Assembly: GCF_900638385.1 (NCBI RefSeq)
Contig: NZ_LR134510.1
Location: 1,488,001 to 1,552,000, forward strand
Source of the DNA: Actinobacillus delphinicola
GTDB taxonomy: Bacteria; Pseudomonadota; Gammaproteobacteria; Enterobacterales; Pasteurellaceae
Length of the DNA stretch: 64,000 nt
Direction: 5' to 3'
The notes beneath the pieces are model-generated. The model saw nothing but the letters and a program-made list of their open reading frames with translations. It ran no database searches and was not told the origin of the DNA. This document shows positions 1 through 10,100 of this stretch, in pieces. The first letter of the stretch is position 1. Each line of letters starts with the position of its first letter. A program made the translations under genes and the position numbers.

Positions 1-24
1 GTCGCCAAACAAACGCTAATACTT

Positions 25-768
25 CTATTTAATCGGTAAGAAACCTTCATGGGTAAATGTGGCAATACCGTTAGGGGAAGTAAACATTTGCATAAGTTTT
101 TCAGCTGCTTGTGGATGGGTTGTGGTTTTTAAAAGTGCAATCGTCACTTTTTCTTTTGGTGTACCGACAGGGCTTGGTAAAATTTTAAGCTTATCACGTT
201 CTCTATAAGCCCCAGCACGTCCGATGACCGCAGCATCAACTTGCCCATGGAGTAAATAAAGCATGAGTTGTTTTACTGTTGCGGCTTTAGTCACAATTTT
301 TTTATTTAACTCATCGGCGTAGCCTGATGCATCAATCATTTTTTCTGCACCTTTACCAAGTGCCATAGCCTTACTATCACCAATTCCAATACGCAAATCG
401 CTATGGGCAAGTTCCTTGAGCGAATTGATATTTTTAGCTTTATCACGGCGAACGGCCATAACAGGAACGTGTAAAACAATAGGCATATCTTGTTGAATAT
501 AACCATCATGCAGTTTTTGGACATAATTTTCCGAGCCAGAGAGAAATAAATCACCTTTTTTAGTGGTTTCAAAACGGGTGAGTAATTGTCCCATTCCCGC
601 ATACTCTACGATAACTTTATTGCCCGTTTCTTTTTCATATTGGGTAATGATTTTTTGTGTTGGATTTTTTAATCCTGCACCTGCGTATAGGTAAAGTTCG
701 TCGGCGTGAGCAAATGTCATAGCTCCCAGCCCTAAGGCGACCCCTAAAATGATGTGTGATTTATTCAT
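25..768 (-). CDS. ModA-like periplasmic substrate-binding protein
   Basis: 247-residue exported solute-binding protein of the molybdate/tungstate ModA type. It starts with a signal peptide (MNKSHIILGVALGLGAMTFA, cut near AHA-DE). The mature start has an oxyanion-type YAGAGLKNP loop, and later segments (MAVRRDKAKNINSLKEL, GIGDSKAMALGKGAEKMID) are typical of periplasmic-binding fold type II proteins of this family. I chose the ATG at 768 because a GGAG ribosome site lies 7 bases upstream; the in-frame TTG at 780 is part of that site. No permease or ATPase gene is visible beside it, so it is either an orphan binding protein or its partners lie before the window. The ligand (molybdate, tungstate or another oxyanion) is inferred from family only. 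Confidence 0.8.
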   Translation of the reverse strand: MNKSHIILGVALGLGAMTFAHADELYLYAGAGLKNPTQKIITQYEKETGNKVIVEYAGMGQLLTRFETTKKGDLFLSGSENYVQKLHDGYIQQDMPIVLHVPVMAVRRDKAKNINSLKELAHSDLRIGIGDSKAMALGKGAEKMIDASGYADELNKKIVTKAATVKQLMLYLLHGQVDAAVIGRAGAYRERDKLKILPSPVGTPKEKVTIALLKTTTHPQAAEKLMQMFTSPNGIATFTHEGFLPIK

Positions 769-935
769 ACTATGCTCCAAAGGTTAAATAAAATTAATTA
801 TATATAAAGTTAAATAACGTTCAATCTTAATTCTGTCGAATAACCGTCCACTTAGAAAATCTTTTCAAAAAATCGCTATCATTATTCTTGATAATAATTA
901 CAATGAGTTATGTTTTTAAAATAAATAGATTAAAA

Positions 936-1739
936 ATGGAATTTAATTATCAAAAATGCATCATTATAGCAGGAATGCTGTTATTGCCTTCATGGGTATT
1001 GGGGAAAGATAAACCCGTCAGTTTGGTGGGATTAATTTATCATGCAACACAAGGAAATCCCGTTGCGCAGTATAACTTAGGGGTACTTTATGAGCGTGGT
1101 TGGAATGTGCCACAATCTTATGCAAAAGCCATTGCATATTATCAAAAATCAGCACGGCAACATTTTGCACCTGCTGAATCTAATCTGGGCGCCTTATATG
1201 TGAAAGGGTTAGGTGTACCACAATCTTATTCTACTGCGGTGAATTATTTCAAAGCAGCGGCTCGGCAAGGCTTTGATGAGGGCGAATATAATCTAGGCGT
1301 TGCTTATGCGCTAGGGCAAGGCGTCCCACAATCTTATCGTAATGCCGTAAAATACTATAAACAAGCCGCCTTGCAAGGAAATCAATGGGCACAAGAAAAT
1401 CTTGGCGTAGCGTACTTACAGGGGCAAGGTGTTACGCAATCGTATGCACGCGCATTTCATTATTTAAAGAAATCTCAAATGCAAGGAAATGCAAATGCTG
1501 CCTTTGATCTTGGCGTATTGTTTTATGAGGGACGAGGAGTGAAACGTAACTACATACGGGCATTCCATTATTTTAAACAAGCCGCCGACAAAGGGGATGC
1601 TTTAGCACAATTTAATCTTGGGCGAATGTATTGGCTTGGACAGGGGACGAAAGTATCTTTTAAACGAGGAGCCCACTATTTTCAAAAGGCAGCGACTTAT
1701 GGCAATCCTCGAGCACTTGCACTGTTAAAAACAATATAA
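936..1739 (+). CDS. Exported Sel1-repeat protein 1
   Basis: About 267 residues: a hydrophobic N-terminal signal segment (QKCIIIAGMLLLPSWVLG) followed by six 36-residue Sel1-like (TPR-like) repeats with the pattern AQxNLGxxYxxGxGVxQSYxxAxxYYxxAAxQG. Sel1 repeats form alpha-alpha superhelical scaffolds for protein-protein contact; no enzymatic motif is present, and a periplasmic or secreted location is inferred from the signal peptide. In-frame starts also exist at 888 (TTG) and 903 (ATG), none with a clear ribosome site; I chose 936 because it gives a normal signal peptide. It is the first of three adjacent paralogues that share the SYxxA signature, a likely product of local duplication. Specific function unknown. 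Confidence 0.8.
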   Translation: MEFNYQKCIIIAGMLLLPSWVLGKDKPVSLVGLIYHATQGNPVAQYNLGVLYERGWNVPQSYAKAIAYYQKSARQHFAPAESNLGALYVKGLGVPQSYSTAVNYFKAAARQGFDEGEYNLGVAYALGQGVPQSYRNAVKYYKQAALQGNQWAQENLGVAYLQGQGVTQSYARAFHYLKKSQMQGNANAAFDLGVLFYEGRGVKRNYIRAFHYFKQAADKGDALAQFNLGRMYWLGQGTKVSFKRGAHYFQKAATYGNPRALALLKTI

Positions 1740-1818
1740 ATCTGTATAAAAAAACTACTTTTTTAAAAGAATAAGCGTAGAATGGAAACGTGCTTTTTAG
1801 ATAAAAAAGGAGCTGTAA

Positions 1819-2499
1819 ATGAAAATTTATCAAAAAACGCTATTAGCGAGTCTTTTCTGTTTATCGTTATCCCTTCCTGCTTATTCTACTTCTCTCACTT
1901 CGCATGATGCTTTGCAAACTTTAATCACACAAGCGCAAGCTGGTAGTGCTAAAGCCCAATATCGTCTTGGTAGTGATTATTTTTATGGGAATGGGGTGGA
2001 TCGATCCTATCCACAAGCCATTAAATATTTCAAGCTTGCAGCACAACAAAAATTTGCATTAGCGCTTGATAACCTAGGCATTGCCTATGAAAATGGACAA
2101 GGTGTAAAACAATCTTATTCCGAAGCAGTGAAATATTATCGGGCTGCGGCTAAGCAAGGTGATCCGTGGGGATATGCGTTACTTGGTGATCTGTATGCAG
2201 AAGGACATGGCGTGAAAAAATCTGAAAAAATGGCCATTGATTATTACAAAAAGGCAGCCAAGTTGGGCGTGACTTGGGCGGTTGATAAATTAGGTATTTT
2301 GTATGATAACGGCGTAGGGGTAAAAAAATCTTACATAAAAGCCAAAGATTATTTTCAAAAAGCCGCTGCACAAGGAAATAAAAACGCACAATATAATCTC
2401 GGTATTATGTATCAACAAGGATTAGGCGTGAGTGAGAATGGGGCAAAAGCAACGAAATATCTCACTGAATCAGCGCCAAACAATGAAATAGAAGCATAA
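1819..2499 (+). CDS. Exported Sel1-repeat protein 2
   Basis: 226 residues with a clear signal peptide (MKIYQKTLLASLFCLSLSLPAYS) and about five Sel1-like repeats of 36 residues (AQYRLGSDYFYGNGV, ALDNLGIAYENGQGV, and so on). A strong AAAGGAG ribosome site precedes the ATG. Repeat sequences are closer to the neighbouring Sel1 genes than a generic TPR would be, which points to recent paralogy. The last repeat runs into a short polar tail. No catalytic residues are recognisable; a scaffold or binding role outside the cytoplasm is inferred. An imperfect copy of the genome's palindromic element follows the stop codon. Confidence 0.85.
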   Translation: MKIYQKTLLASLFCLSLSLPAYSTSLTSHDALQTLITQAQAGSAKAQYRLGSDYFYGNGVDRSYPQAIKYFKLAAQQKFALALDNLGIAYENGQGVKQSYSEAVKYYRAAAKQGDPWGYALLGDLYAEGHGVKKSEKMAIDYYKKAAKLGVTWAVDKLGILYDNGVGVKKSYIKAKDYFQKAAAQGNKNAQYNLGIMYQQGLGVSENGAKATKYLTESAPNNEIEA

Positions 2500-2514
2500 T
2501 ATATTAAGAAATAT

Positions 2515-2558
2515 AACACGCCCGATTTGTAGAAAAAATATTCAAAACTGGACGTGTT
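2515..2558. repeat. Degenerate copy of palindromic cacgcccc element
   Basis: Arms read cacgcccgattt and aactggacgtg with an AT-rich centre. It is a decayed relative of the perfect element at 15325-15368, lies just after a Sel1 gene, and could act as a weak terminator. Confidence 0.5.
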
Positions 2559-2651
2559 ATTTTTTATAAAAAATATTTTAAAATTAATACGTTACGTTTT
2601 TGAAATTTCAGTATAGAATATGACACAATTTTTAGTCATATAGGACGTATT

Positions 2652-3758
2652 ATGCATTTTCATCCTAAAAAAGCGGCATGTACAAGTTTCGTTATTGCAA
2701 GTTGTATTGCACCGTTATATGCATCTGTATTACCCGATTTAAATTCAGGTAATGCAGAATATCAACAAGGTTTATCTTATCTTCATGGTTCTCATGTTCC
2801 CAAATCCTATCATCACGCAATAACGCATTTTCAAAAAGCCGCTCGGCAAGGTAATCTCGACGCACACAATCGTCTTGGCGATTTACACTATTTTGGTCTT
2901 GGTGTACATCAATCTTACGCAAAAGCATTTGCACATTTTCAAAAAGCTGCTCAACAAGGCAATGCTGAAGCTTTGGATAATCTCGGCGTGATGTATGCAC
3001 ATGGACAAGGAGTTAAACAAGATTACGCAAAAGCACGATATTACTATCAACAAGCCGCTGATAAAGGCTATGCTCTAGCGCAATTGCACTTGGGAAATAT
3101 GTATTATTTAGGTCATGCAGGCATGCGCTCTTATGCTAAAGCCTTTATGTATTACCAAAAAGCTGCAGATCAAAATAATGCGGTCGCACAAAATCGCTTA
3201 GCTGATCTGTATTACGCAGGTGAAGGCGTGAGTCAGTCTTATGCTAAAGCACTCGTTTTATACCAAAAAGTCGCAAATCAGGGCAATGCAGATGCATTAG
3301 ATAACCTCGGCTATCTTTATGCAAATGGACAGGGTGTCGCAAAATCAGAAAGTAAGGCTATCGTATATTATCAAAAGGCTGCAGCAAAGGGATTAGTGAT
3401 CGCACAATTACATCTTGGCAATATGTATCATCTTGGACACGGAGTAAAACAAGATTATGCTAAAGCACGCCATTATTATTTACAGGCAGCCAAAGAACAC
3501 AATGGTTTAGCGTATGATAATCTCGGAACATTATATGCGAATGGACAAGGTGTTCCCCAATCTTACCAAAAAGCAGCGGATTATTTTCGTGAAGGAGCAA
3601 AACTGGGTAATGCTCGCAGTGCATATAGCCTCGGCATCCTTTACCTCAATGGAATGGGCGTCCCACACTCTGTAGAAAAAGCAAAAAATTACTTAACTCA
3701 AGCGGCTCAACAAGGCGAACAACACGCTATTGCCATTTTAAATAAAATTTCAGCATAA
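2652..3758 (+). CDS. Exported Sel1-repeat protein 3
   Basis: 368 residues; signal peptide MHFHPKKAACTSFVIASCIA followed by about nine Sel1-like repeats in a regular 36-residue register. Two pairs of repeats inside the protein are nearly identical to each other (the ALDNLGxxYANGQGV and AQLHLGNMYxLGH units alternate), so the gene seems to have grown by duplicating a two-repeat block. An AGGA ribosome site lies 7-8 bases before the ATG. Family knowledge: Sel1 proteins scaffold complexes or, in pathogens such as Legionella, mediate host interaction; which of these applies here cannot be read from sequence. A palindromic terminator-like element follows at 3779. Confidence 0.85.
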   Translation: MHFHPKKAACTSFVIASCIAPLYASVLPDLNSGNAEYQQGLSYLHGSHVPKSYHHAITHFQKAARQGNLDAHNRLGDLHYFGLGVHQSYAKAFAHFQKAAQQGNAEALDNLGVMYAHGQGVKQDYAKARYYYQQAADKGYALAQLHLGNMYYLGHAGMRSYAKAFMYYQKAADQNNAVAQNRLADLYYAGEGVSQSYAKALVLYQKVANQGNADALDNLGYLYANGQGVAKSESKAIVYYQKAAAKGLVIAQLHLGNMYHLGHGVKQDYAKARHYYLQAAKEHNGLAYDNLGTLYANGQGVPQSYQKAADYFREGAKLGNARSAYSLGILYLNGMGVPHSVEKAKNYLTQAAQQGEQHAIAILNKISA

Positions 3759-4139
3759 ATTTTTACATTTCATAAAACCACGCCCCGATTTTCGTCAAAA
3801 TTTTTGTAAAAATCGGGGCGAACGGCATTTTTATCATCAAATTCACAAAAAGATCAATTTTCAAAAAATAGCAAATTGATGTCTTTATATTCTGTTTTTT
3901 ATCAAAAAATATCCGACTTATTAATCTGTATATATCTTTATAGTTATTATTTTAATTTATGATAGGTATTAGCTAAACTAATGATAGGTGAAAGCTTTTT
4001 GTCCAAAAAGTTTATTTTATACATAATAATAGAGCGAAAAATTTCCATTTGCAAACAAATGCTTATAAGTAGTTATTATAGCGTTATAAATATAACGAAA
4101 TTCAAAAAAACTACTTGTGGATTTTACTAGGATTGATAT
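3759..4139. other. Gene-free leader of the giant adhesin gene
   Basis: 381 bases with no credible ORF. It begins with a palindromic element (3779-3821). The rest is very AT-rich, with two copies of atgataggt about 22 bases apart near 3958-3990 and a perfect small palindrome, cgttataaatataacg, at 4082-4097. This must contain the adhesin promoter and the last bases hold its ribosome site (AGGA, about 7 bases before the ATG), but I cannot place the promoter convincingly. Confidence 0.5.
3779..3821. repeat. Palindromic cgcccc element (near full copy)
   Basis: Arms cgccccgattttcg and aaaaatcggggcg enclose an AT-rich loop, directly after the stop of the third Sel1 gene. The structure is that of a rho-independent terminator. 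Same family as 15325-15368, 16893-16934, 33147-33190 and 53119-53162. Confidence 0.8.
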
Positions 4140-7100
4140 ATGAACAAAATTTTTAAGGTTGTATTTTCTAAGAATTTACAACGATTCGTTGTTACCTCTG
4201 AATTAGCAAAAGGTCATACGAAAGCAAGCACAACTGATAAGACAATTAACTTAATTCGTCCTTTCACCTTTATTAAATCTTTACTTGCCCTATCAATTGG
4301 TGCCGCCCTCATGACACCAACGAGTGTATTTGCGGCAGATAAATCAGCAGCCGATCAATGTGTTCCGAGTCTTAATATAATTAATAATAAACTTCAACTA
4401 GGACAACTTCCTAAAGGATGTGAATTGCGTAAGGGATGGGTTGATTCTGTGGAAAAAACTTATTCATTAAAATATGGAAATGTGTATGCCAATAATATTG
4501 GATTACAACAATGGACTAATGATCCTGTCCACTTTCAGACTGTGAATTTATCTAATTTACCTAATAGTAGTCAGGCAGTACAAATTGGTATCTATGCTAA
4601 TGCAGGTGAGCGTAGTACAGCTGTGGGGTGGGGAGCCACGGCAAATGATCAGAGTGGTGTTGCAGTTGGTTTACAAACTGTAGCCTCTGATATTCAGGCT
4701 GTTTCCGTTGGTTCCCGCACAATTGCAAGTGGTAATCAATCCACTGCATTAGGTAATGATACGGTAGCAGGAGGGTATTCATCTGTTGCATTAGGGTCAG
4801 ATGATGTTGCTGTTCGTTTTAGAGATGAATTTTCTTTACAACGCATGATGGAGAACTTCGTTAACAAAGCGGGGCTTAAAACGCAATCGGATCAAGATTA
4901 CTTTGAACAAATAGTAAAAAAATTAACAGTTAAAAAGAATGGTGCAAGTTTAGAATTAGGTACAGGTAGTGGAAGTGCATTTGAGAAACTTTCTCAATCA
5001 GATAAAGAATTTTTAGAAAAGTTAAAGTATGCAGGAAATATGTCATTAAGTAACTTTTTATCGAAATATTATTTATCAGTTGGGTTAGCAGATCCTAATT
5101 GCACTGGCAATAGTTGTAAACTTGAATGGACAAATCATGCTATTTATTCACCAACTTTTGCTGGAGGAATTGGGGCAGTAGCCATTGGACCAAGGGCTAT
5201 TGCTGATGGAGAAGTAGCTACTACGGTTGGTACATTATCTTTTGCATTAGGAGATCATTCTTCTGCTTTTGGTTTTCGTTCTTTCGTGAGTAAAAAATCA
5301 ATTGGGGGTACTGCTTTTGGTGAAGCTTCACATGTTTTTGGTATAAATGGAACTGCTGTTGGGCATCAAGCAGAGTCAACTAATGCCAATGCTTCCGCTT
5401 TTGGGAATGGTGCCCATGCAGTTGGTAACAGTTCTTTAGCACTGGGAGATAATGCTGCTGCTAATGCAGAAGTAAGCAATAAATCTAGTTTTACAGCAGC
5501 GGTAAAAGCACAACATAACGCTATGAAAATTAATAGTTCTGAGACTATTAGCCCTACGTTAAAAGATTTCGAATTTAAATATAAAGAAACTGGTACTCCA
5601 TATTTAACAATGAAAACTGAAGACGGAAAAGAAACAGTAAATGTTAAGAAAACAGCGAAATTTGGAGATCATGCAATAAGTATCGGTCATCTTGTATTAG
5701 CGGATGGTGATCGATCAACTGTAATTGGTAACAGTGCTTATGTTGGTGGAAATGATTCTCTCGGTATCGGTACTGCAACTTACGTTGATGCTAATGCGGC
5801 TAATGCTGTTGCTGTGGGAACAGGCAGTTATGTTTCTCAAAAAGGTAGTGTGGCAATTGGTAATTTAGCAACTTCAAATAGTGAAAAAGGTATCGCACTA
5901 GGGGCAAGTGCTATTGCGAATAGCTTAAGTGGCGTTGCTCTAGGTTCTGCTTCGCATGCGGATCGTGTGAGCCTAGTTTCAAATGGTACTCAAGTAACTA
6001 TTAATGAAAAACCAACTGTAAATGCTCATCAAGTTTACGCACCTGTAAGCACAAAAGCCGATGATCAATTTGGTCAAGCTATTATTAGTACAGTAAAAGG
6101 TAACCTTGGTGCAATTTCTGTCGGTAATGATACCGCAACTCGTCAAATCACCCACGTTGCCGCTGGTACCGCAGATGACGACGCAGTCAACGTCGCTCAA
6201 CTTAAAGCTGTTGCTGCTCACACTGGTGGCGTAACCCGTTATCAAGGAGATATGGGAGATAGCGACAATAAAGTTTTAACTCGTACGTCAGAACAAACAT
6301 TAGGAGTTAAAACAACTAAAGATTGGACTGGAAAAGATGGCGCTCACTATACTGGTGACAATTTAGAAACGTACACGACGGCTGATGGTATCCAAATTGG
6401 CATGAAAGATACTCCAACCTTCAAAACCATTACGTTAACTAATGGAAATAAAGGCGGAAATAACAGTGTAACCTTAACTCCAACCGAAAAAGGATTAAGT
6501 TTTGGTGACAAACAATTATCAGGCGTAACTAGCTCAGCCACTACCTTTACCCCACAAGGTTTAACAGGGGAGGGAGTAACTGATAAGAATGCTCCATTAT
6601 TACAATTTAACAATCCTGCACCAAGTGATACTGTACAACACAGCGTTGCTACCGTTGGCGATTTAATGAATCTCGGCTGGATTGTAAGTGCAGGGAAAAC
6701 TGATAGTAGTTCAACTTATAAAGACGTTGTAAAAAATGCCAACGAAGTCCACTTCGTCGGTAGTGATGGCATCATCGTAGATGGACAAACAAATAGTGAT
6801 GGTGTCCGTGAAATCAAAATTACCCTAGATAAAGATACTTTAGCGAAAGATGATCGCTTCAAAGGACCAAAAGGTGATCGTGGAGAAACTGGCCCAGCAG
6901 GTCCAATGGGCCCACAAGGCATACCTGGTCCAGTTGGCCCGCAAGGTCCAGCAGGTAAACAAGGCAAAGAGGGGCCAGCAGGGCCTCGTGGCGCAACCGG
7001 TCCAAAAGGCGACCAAGGGGAAATGGGTCCACAAGGTAAACAGGGTGAACCTGGAGAACGAGGTCCAGTGGGTCCAATAGGACCACAGGGACCACGAGGA

Positions 7101-10100
7101 GAGCAAGGTTTACAAGGCCCAGCAGGTCCAGAGGGTAAAACTGGACCGCAGGGACCAGCCGGTGAACGCGGTCCAGTTGGTCCGCAAGGTGAACGTGGTC
7201 CTAAAGGTGATACCGGTCCTAAAGGCGAACAAGGCCCAATTGGTCCAGAAGGTCCTCAGGGTAAACAGGGTGACATAGGTCCACAGGGCCCAGAGGGCAA
7301 ACCAGGTAAACAAGGTCCGGTTGGTCCTAAAGGTGCTCCAGGAGAACGAGGACCAGCTGGTGAACGTGGTCCTAAAGGTGATACCGGTCCAGTTGGTCCT
7401 AAAGGTGATCGTGGTCCGGTTGGTCCGCAAGGTCCAGCAGGAAAAGATGGTGCACAAGGACCAAAAGGCGAACGTGGCGAAACAGGTCCTCAAGGTCCAG
7501 TTGGCCCAGTAGGTCCAATGGGACCTAAGGGAGAAACTGGTGCTACTGGTCCACAGGGACCTCGTGGGGAAACCGGTGCACAAGGTCAAAAAGGCGATCG
7601 TGGAGAAATAGGTCCACAGGGTCCAGCAGGTAAACCAGGGGAACGTGGTCCAGTTGGTCCGCAAGGTCCAGCAGGAAAAGACGGTGCACAAGGACCAAGA
7701 GGCGAACGTGGTGAAACAGGTCCTCAAGGTCCAGTAGGTCCAATGGGAGCGAAAGGCGAAACTGGTGCTACAGGTCCACAAGGTCCAAAAGGTGATCGTG
7801 GAGAAATAGGTCCAGAAGGTCCTCAAGGTGAAAAAGGCGACACAGGACCACGCGGTCCAAAAGGTGACCGTGGGGAACAAGGCCCAGCAGGTGAAAAAGG
7901 ACCTAAAGGTGACACTGGTCCGCGTGGACCAGCAGGTGAACGTGGTCCAGCAGGTCCAGTAGGTCCAAGAGGAGAACAAGGCCCAGCAGGTCCAGAGGGT
8001 AAAACTGGACCGCAAGGACCAGCAGGCGAACGCGGTCCAGTAGGTCCGCGTGGCGAAACCGGTCCACAAGGTCCGATTGGTCCTAAAGGCGAGCAAGGTC
8101 CAGCAGGAAAAGACGGTGCACAAGGACCAAGAGGCGAACGTGGTGAAACAGGTCTTCAAGGTCCAGTAGGTCCAATGGGACCGAAGGGAGAAACTGGTGC
8201 AACAGGTCCACAAGGTCCAAAAGGTGACCGCGGAGAACAAGGCCCAGCAGGTGAAAAAGGACCTAAAGGTGACACTGGTCCACGTGGACCAGCAGGTGAA
8301 CGTGGTCCAGCAGGTCCAGTAGGTCCAAGAGGAGAACAAGGACCGGCAGGTCCTAAAGGTGAAACTGGACCACGTGGTCCGCAAGGTCCTGCGGGTAAAG
8401 ACGGTAAAAATGGTAAGGACGGTAAAGATGGTTCTGGCTCAGTGAAATTGGGTGATAGCACAACTGTAAGCGGTACAGGTACCATTGCTGATCCGTATCG
8501 TATTAACGTGACAAGTGGTGATATTAAAGTTTATGACGGTAAAGACGCAAATAAACCACAAGGTAAACTTTATGTCGGCAACTTGCCTGCTGGCTCTACA
8601 CCAGAAAAACAAAAAGAGTTAACGAATGCATTAAATCAAGCGAAAAAAGCGGTTCAAACTCAAGAAAATGAGTTGAAAACTGCACAAGAGGCTTTAAAAG
8701 CTAAACCAGATGATAGTGCTGCAAAAACAAAAGTTCAGGAATCTGAAAAAGCATTAACAACTGCTCAAGATAATCTTACGAAAGCACAAGAGAATTATCA
8801 AAATGCGGGCTTTGGTAAAGTAGCAACGGTGCAAAATGTCGTTGATGCGATTAACCAATCTGGCTTTAATCTTGAGGCAGAGGGGGCGCATACTGCATTA
8901 ATTAATCCTGGACATACGGTGAACTTAACAGGTAAACCTACTACAAAAGTAGGTTCAACTGATAAGTCTGATGCGGGTAATATCGTTATTACTCAGTCAA
9001 CAGAAAATGGTAAAACGACAGTTCATTTTGATCTAAATAAAAATTTAGATTTGAGTAAAACTGTAAACGGTAAGACTGAACAAGGTTCTATTGGTGGTTT
9101 AGCGGATCATTTACCGACACCAGCGAATACTACTAAGTCTGAAAATGCACCAACTGTTGATGAAACAAAAGGTCACCAAGCAGCAACGATTAATGATGTA
9201 TTGAACGCAGGTTGGAATTTACAAAATAATACAACCCCGATCGATTTCGTTAAACCGTATGACACAGTGAACTTTGCAAATGGTAATGGTACACAAATAA
9301 CCGTAACTGCAGATAGTGCGCATAAAGTTAATACGGTTAAAGTGGATATCAATGTAGATGGTAAAACCTTAACCACCGAACCGATGTATAAAGATCCAAC
9401 TACACATCAAGATGTGAAGGTAGTGAAAGGTGATGGTAATAATGGAACATCAAAAGATAAATGGTATCAAGCAAATGCGGAAGGTAAACCTGAAGCAGGT
9501 AAAGAGGTACAAGCTAAAGATGTGAAACAAGTCCTTACCACAAATGGTACCTTTGGTTTAAGGGATAGCACTGGTAATACAGCAACAGCTGGCTTAAATC
9601 AAACGGTTGAAGTTATCGGTAAAGATGGTGTCGATGCGAAAGTTATCACAGTGAATAAACAAGGTAATACGCCAGAATATAAAGCACTCCAAGTTTCTTT
9701 AAAAGGTAACGTGGATGTAGCGGGTGACGGTAATAACGGCAGCAGCATTACATTACATGGTGCGAAAAATACTGCGGGTACAACCACGACAACTGCACCA
9801 CAAGCGAAAATTACAGTTGCGAATGGTACCAACGGCGTTGATGGCGTGAGTGGTGATGACACACGCACTGCGGGTAACGGTCATAATGGTATGACACGTA
9901 TTGAATACCAAAATGGTACTGGACCAAAACATGAAGTGGCTACACTTGATGATGGTTTAATTTTCAAAGGTGATGATGGCAAAGCGGTTACTCGTAAATT
10001 AAATCAAACCTTGACTATCAAAGGTGATGCGAAATCTGCTGATTTAGCAACATTTACGACTGGAAATATTGGCGTAGTTAAAGATCCAGCTACCGATGCT

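Noticed and set aside
4082-4097. Perfect palindrome cgttataaatataacg before the adhesin gene as an operator
   Set aside because: Short and AT-rich in an AT-rich region; could be chance, no second copy seen.
7110-8384. Long open frame on the minus strand opposite the collagen tract (over 400 codons, rich in W, T, F)
   Set aside because: It is a by-product of the GGT CCA-type codons of the collagen repeats; it has no ribosome site, no family features and no independent codon bias.
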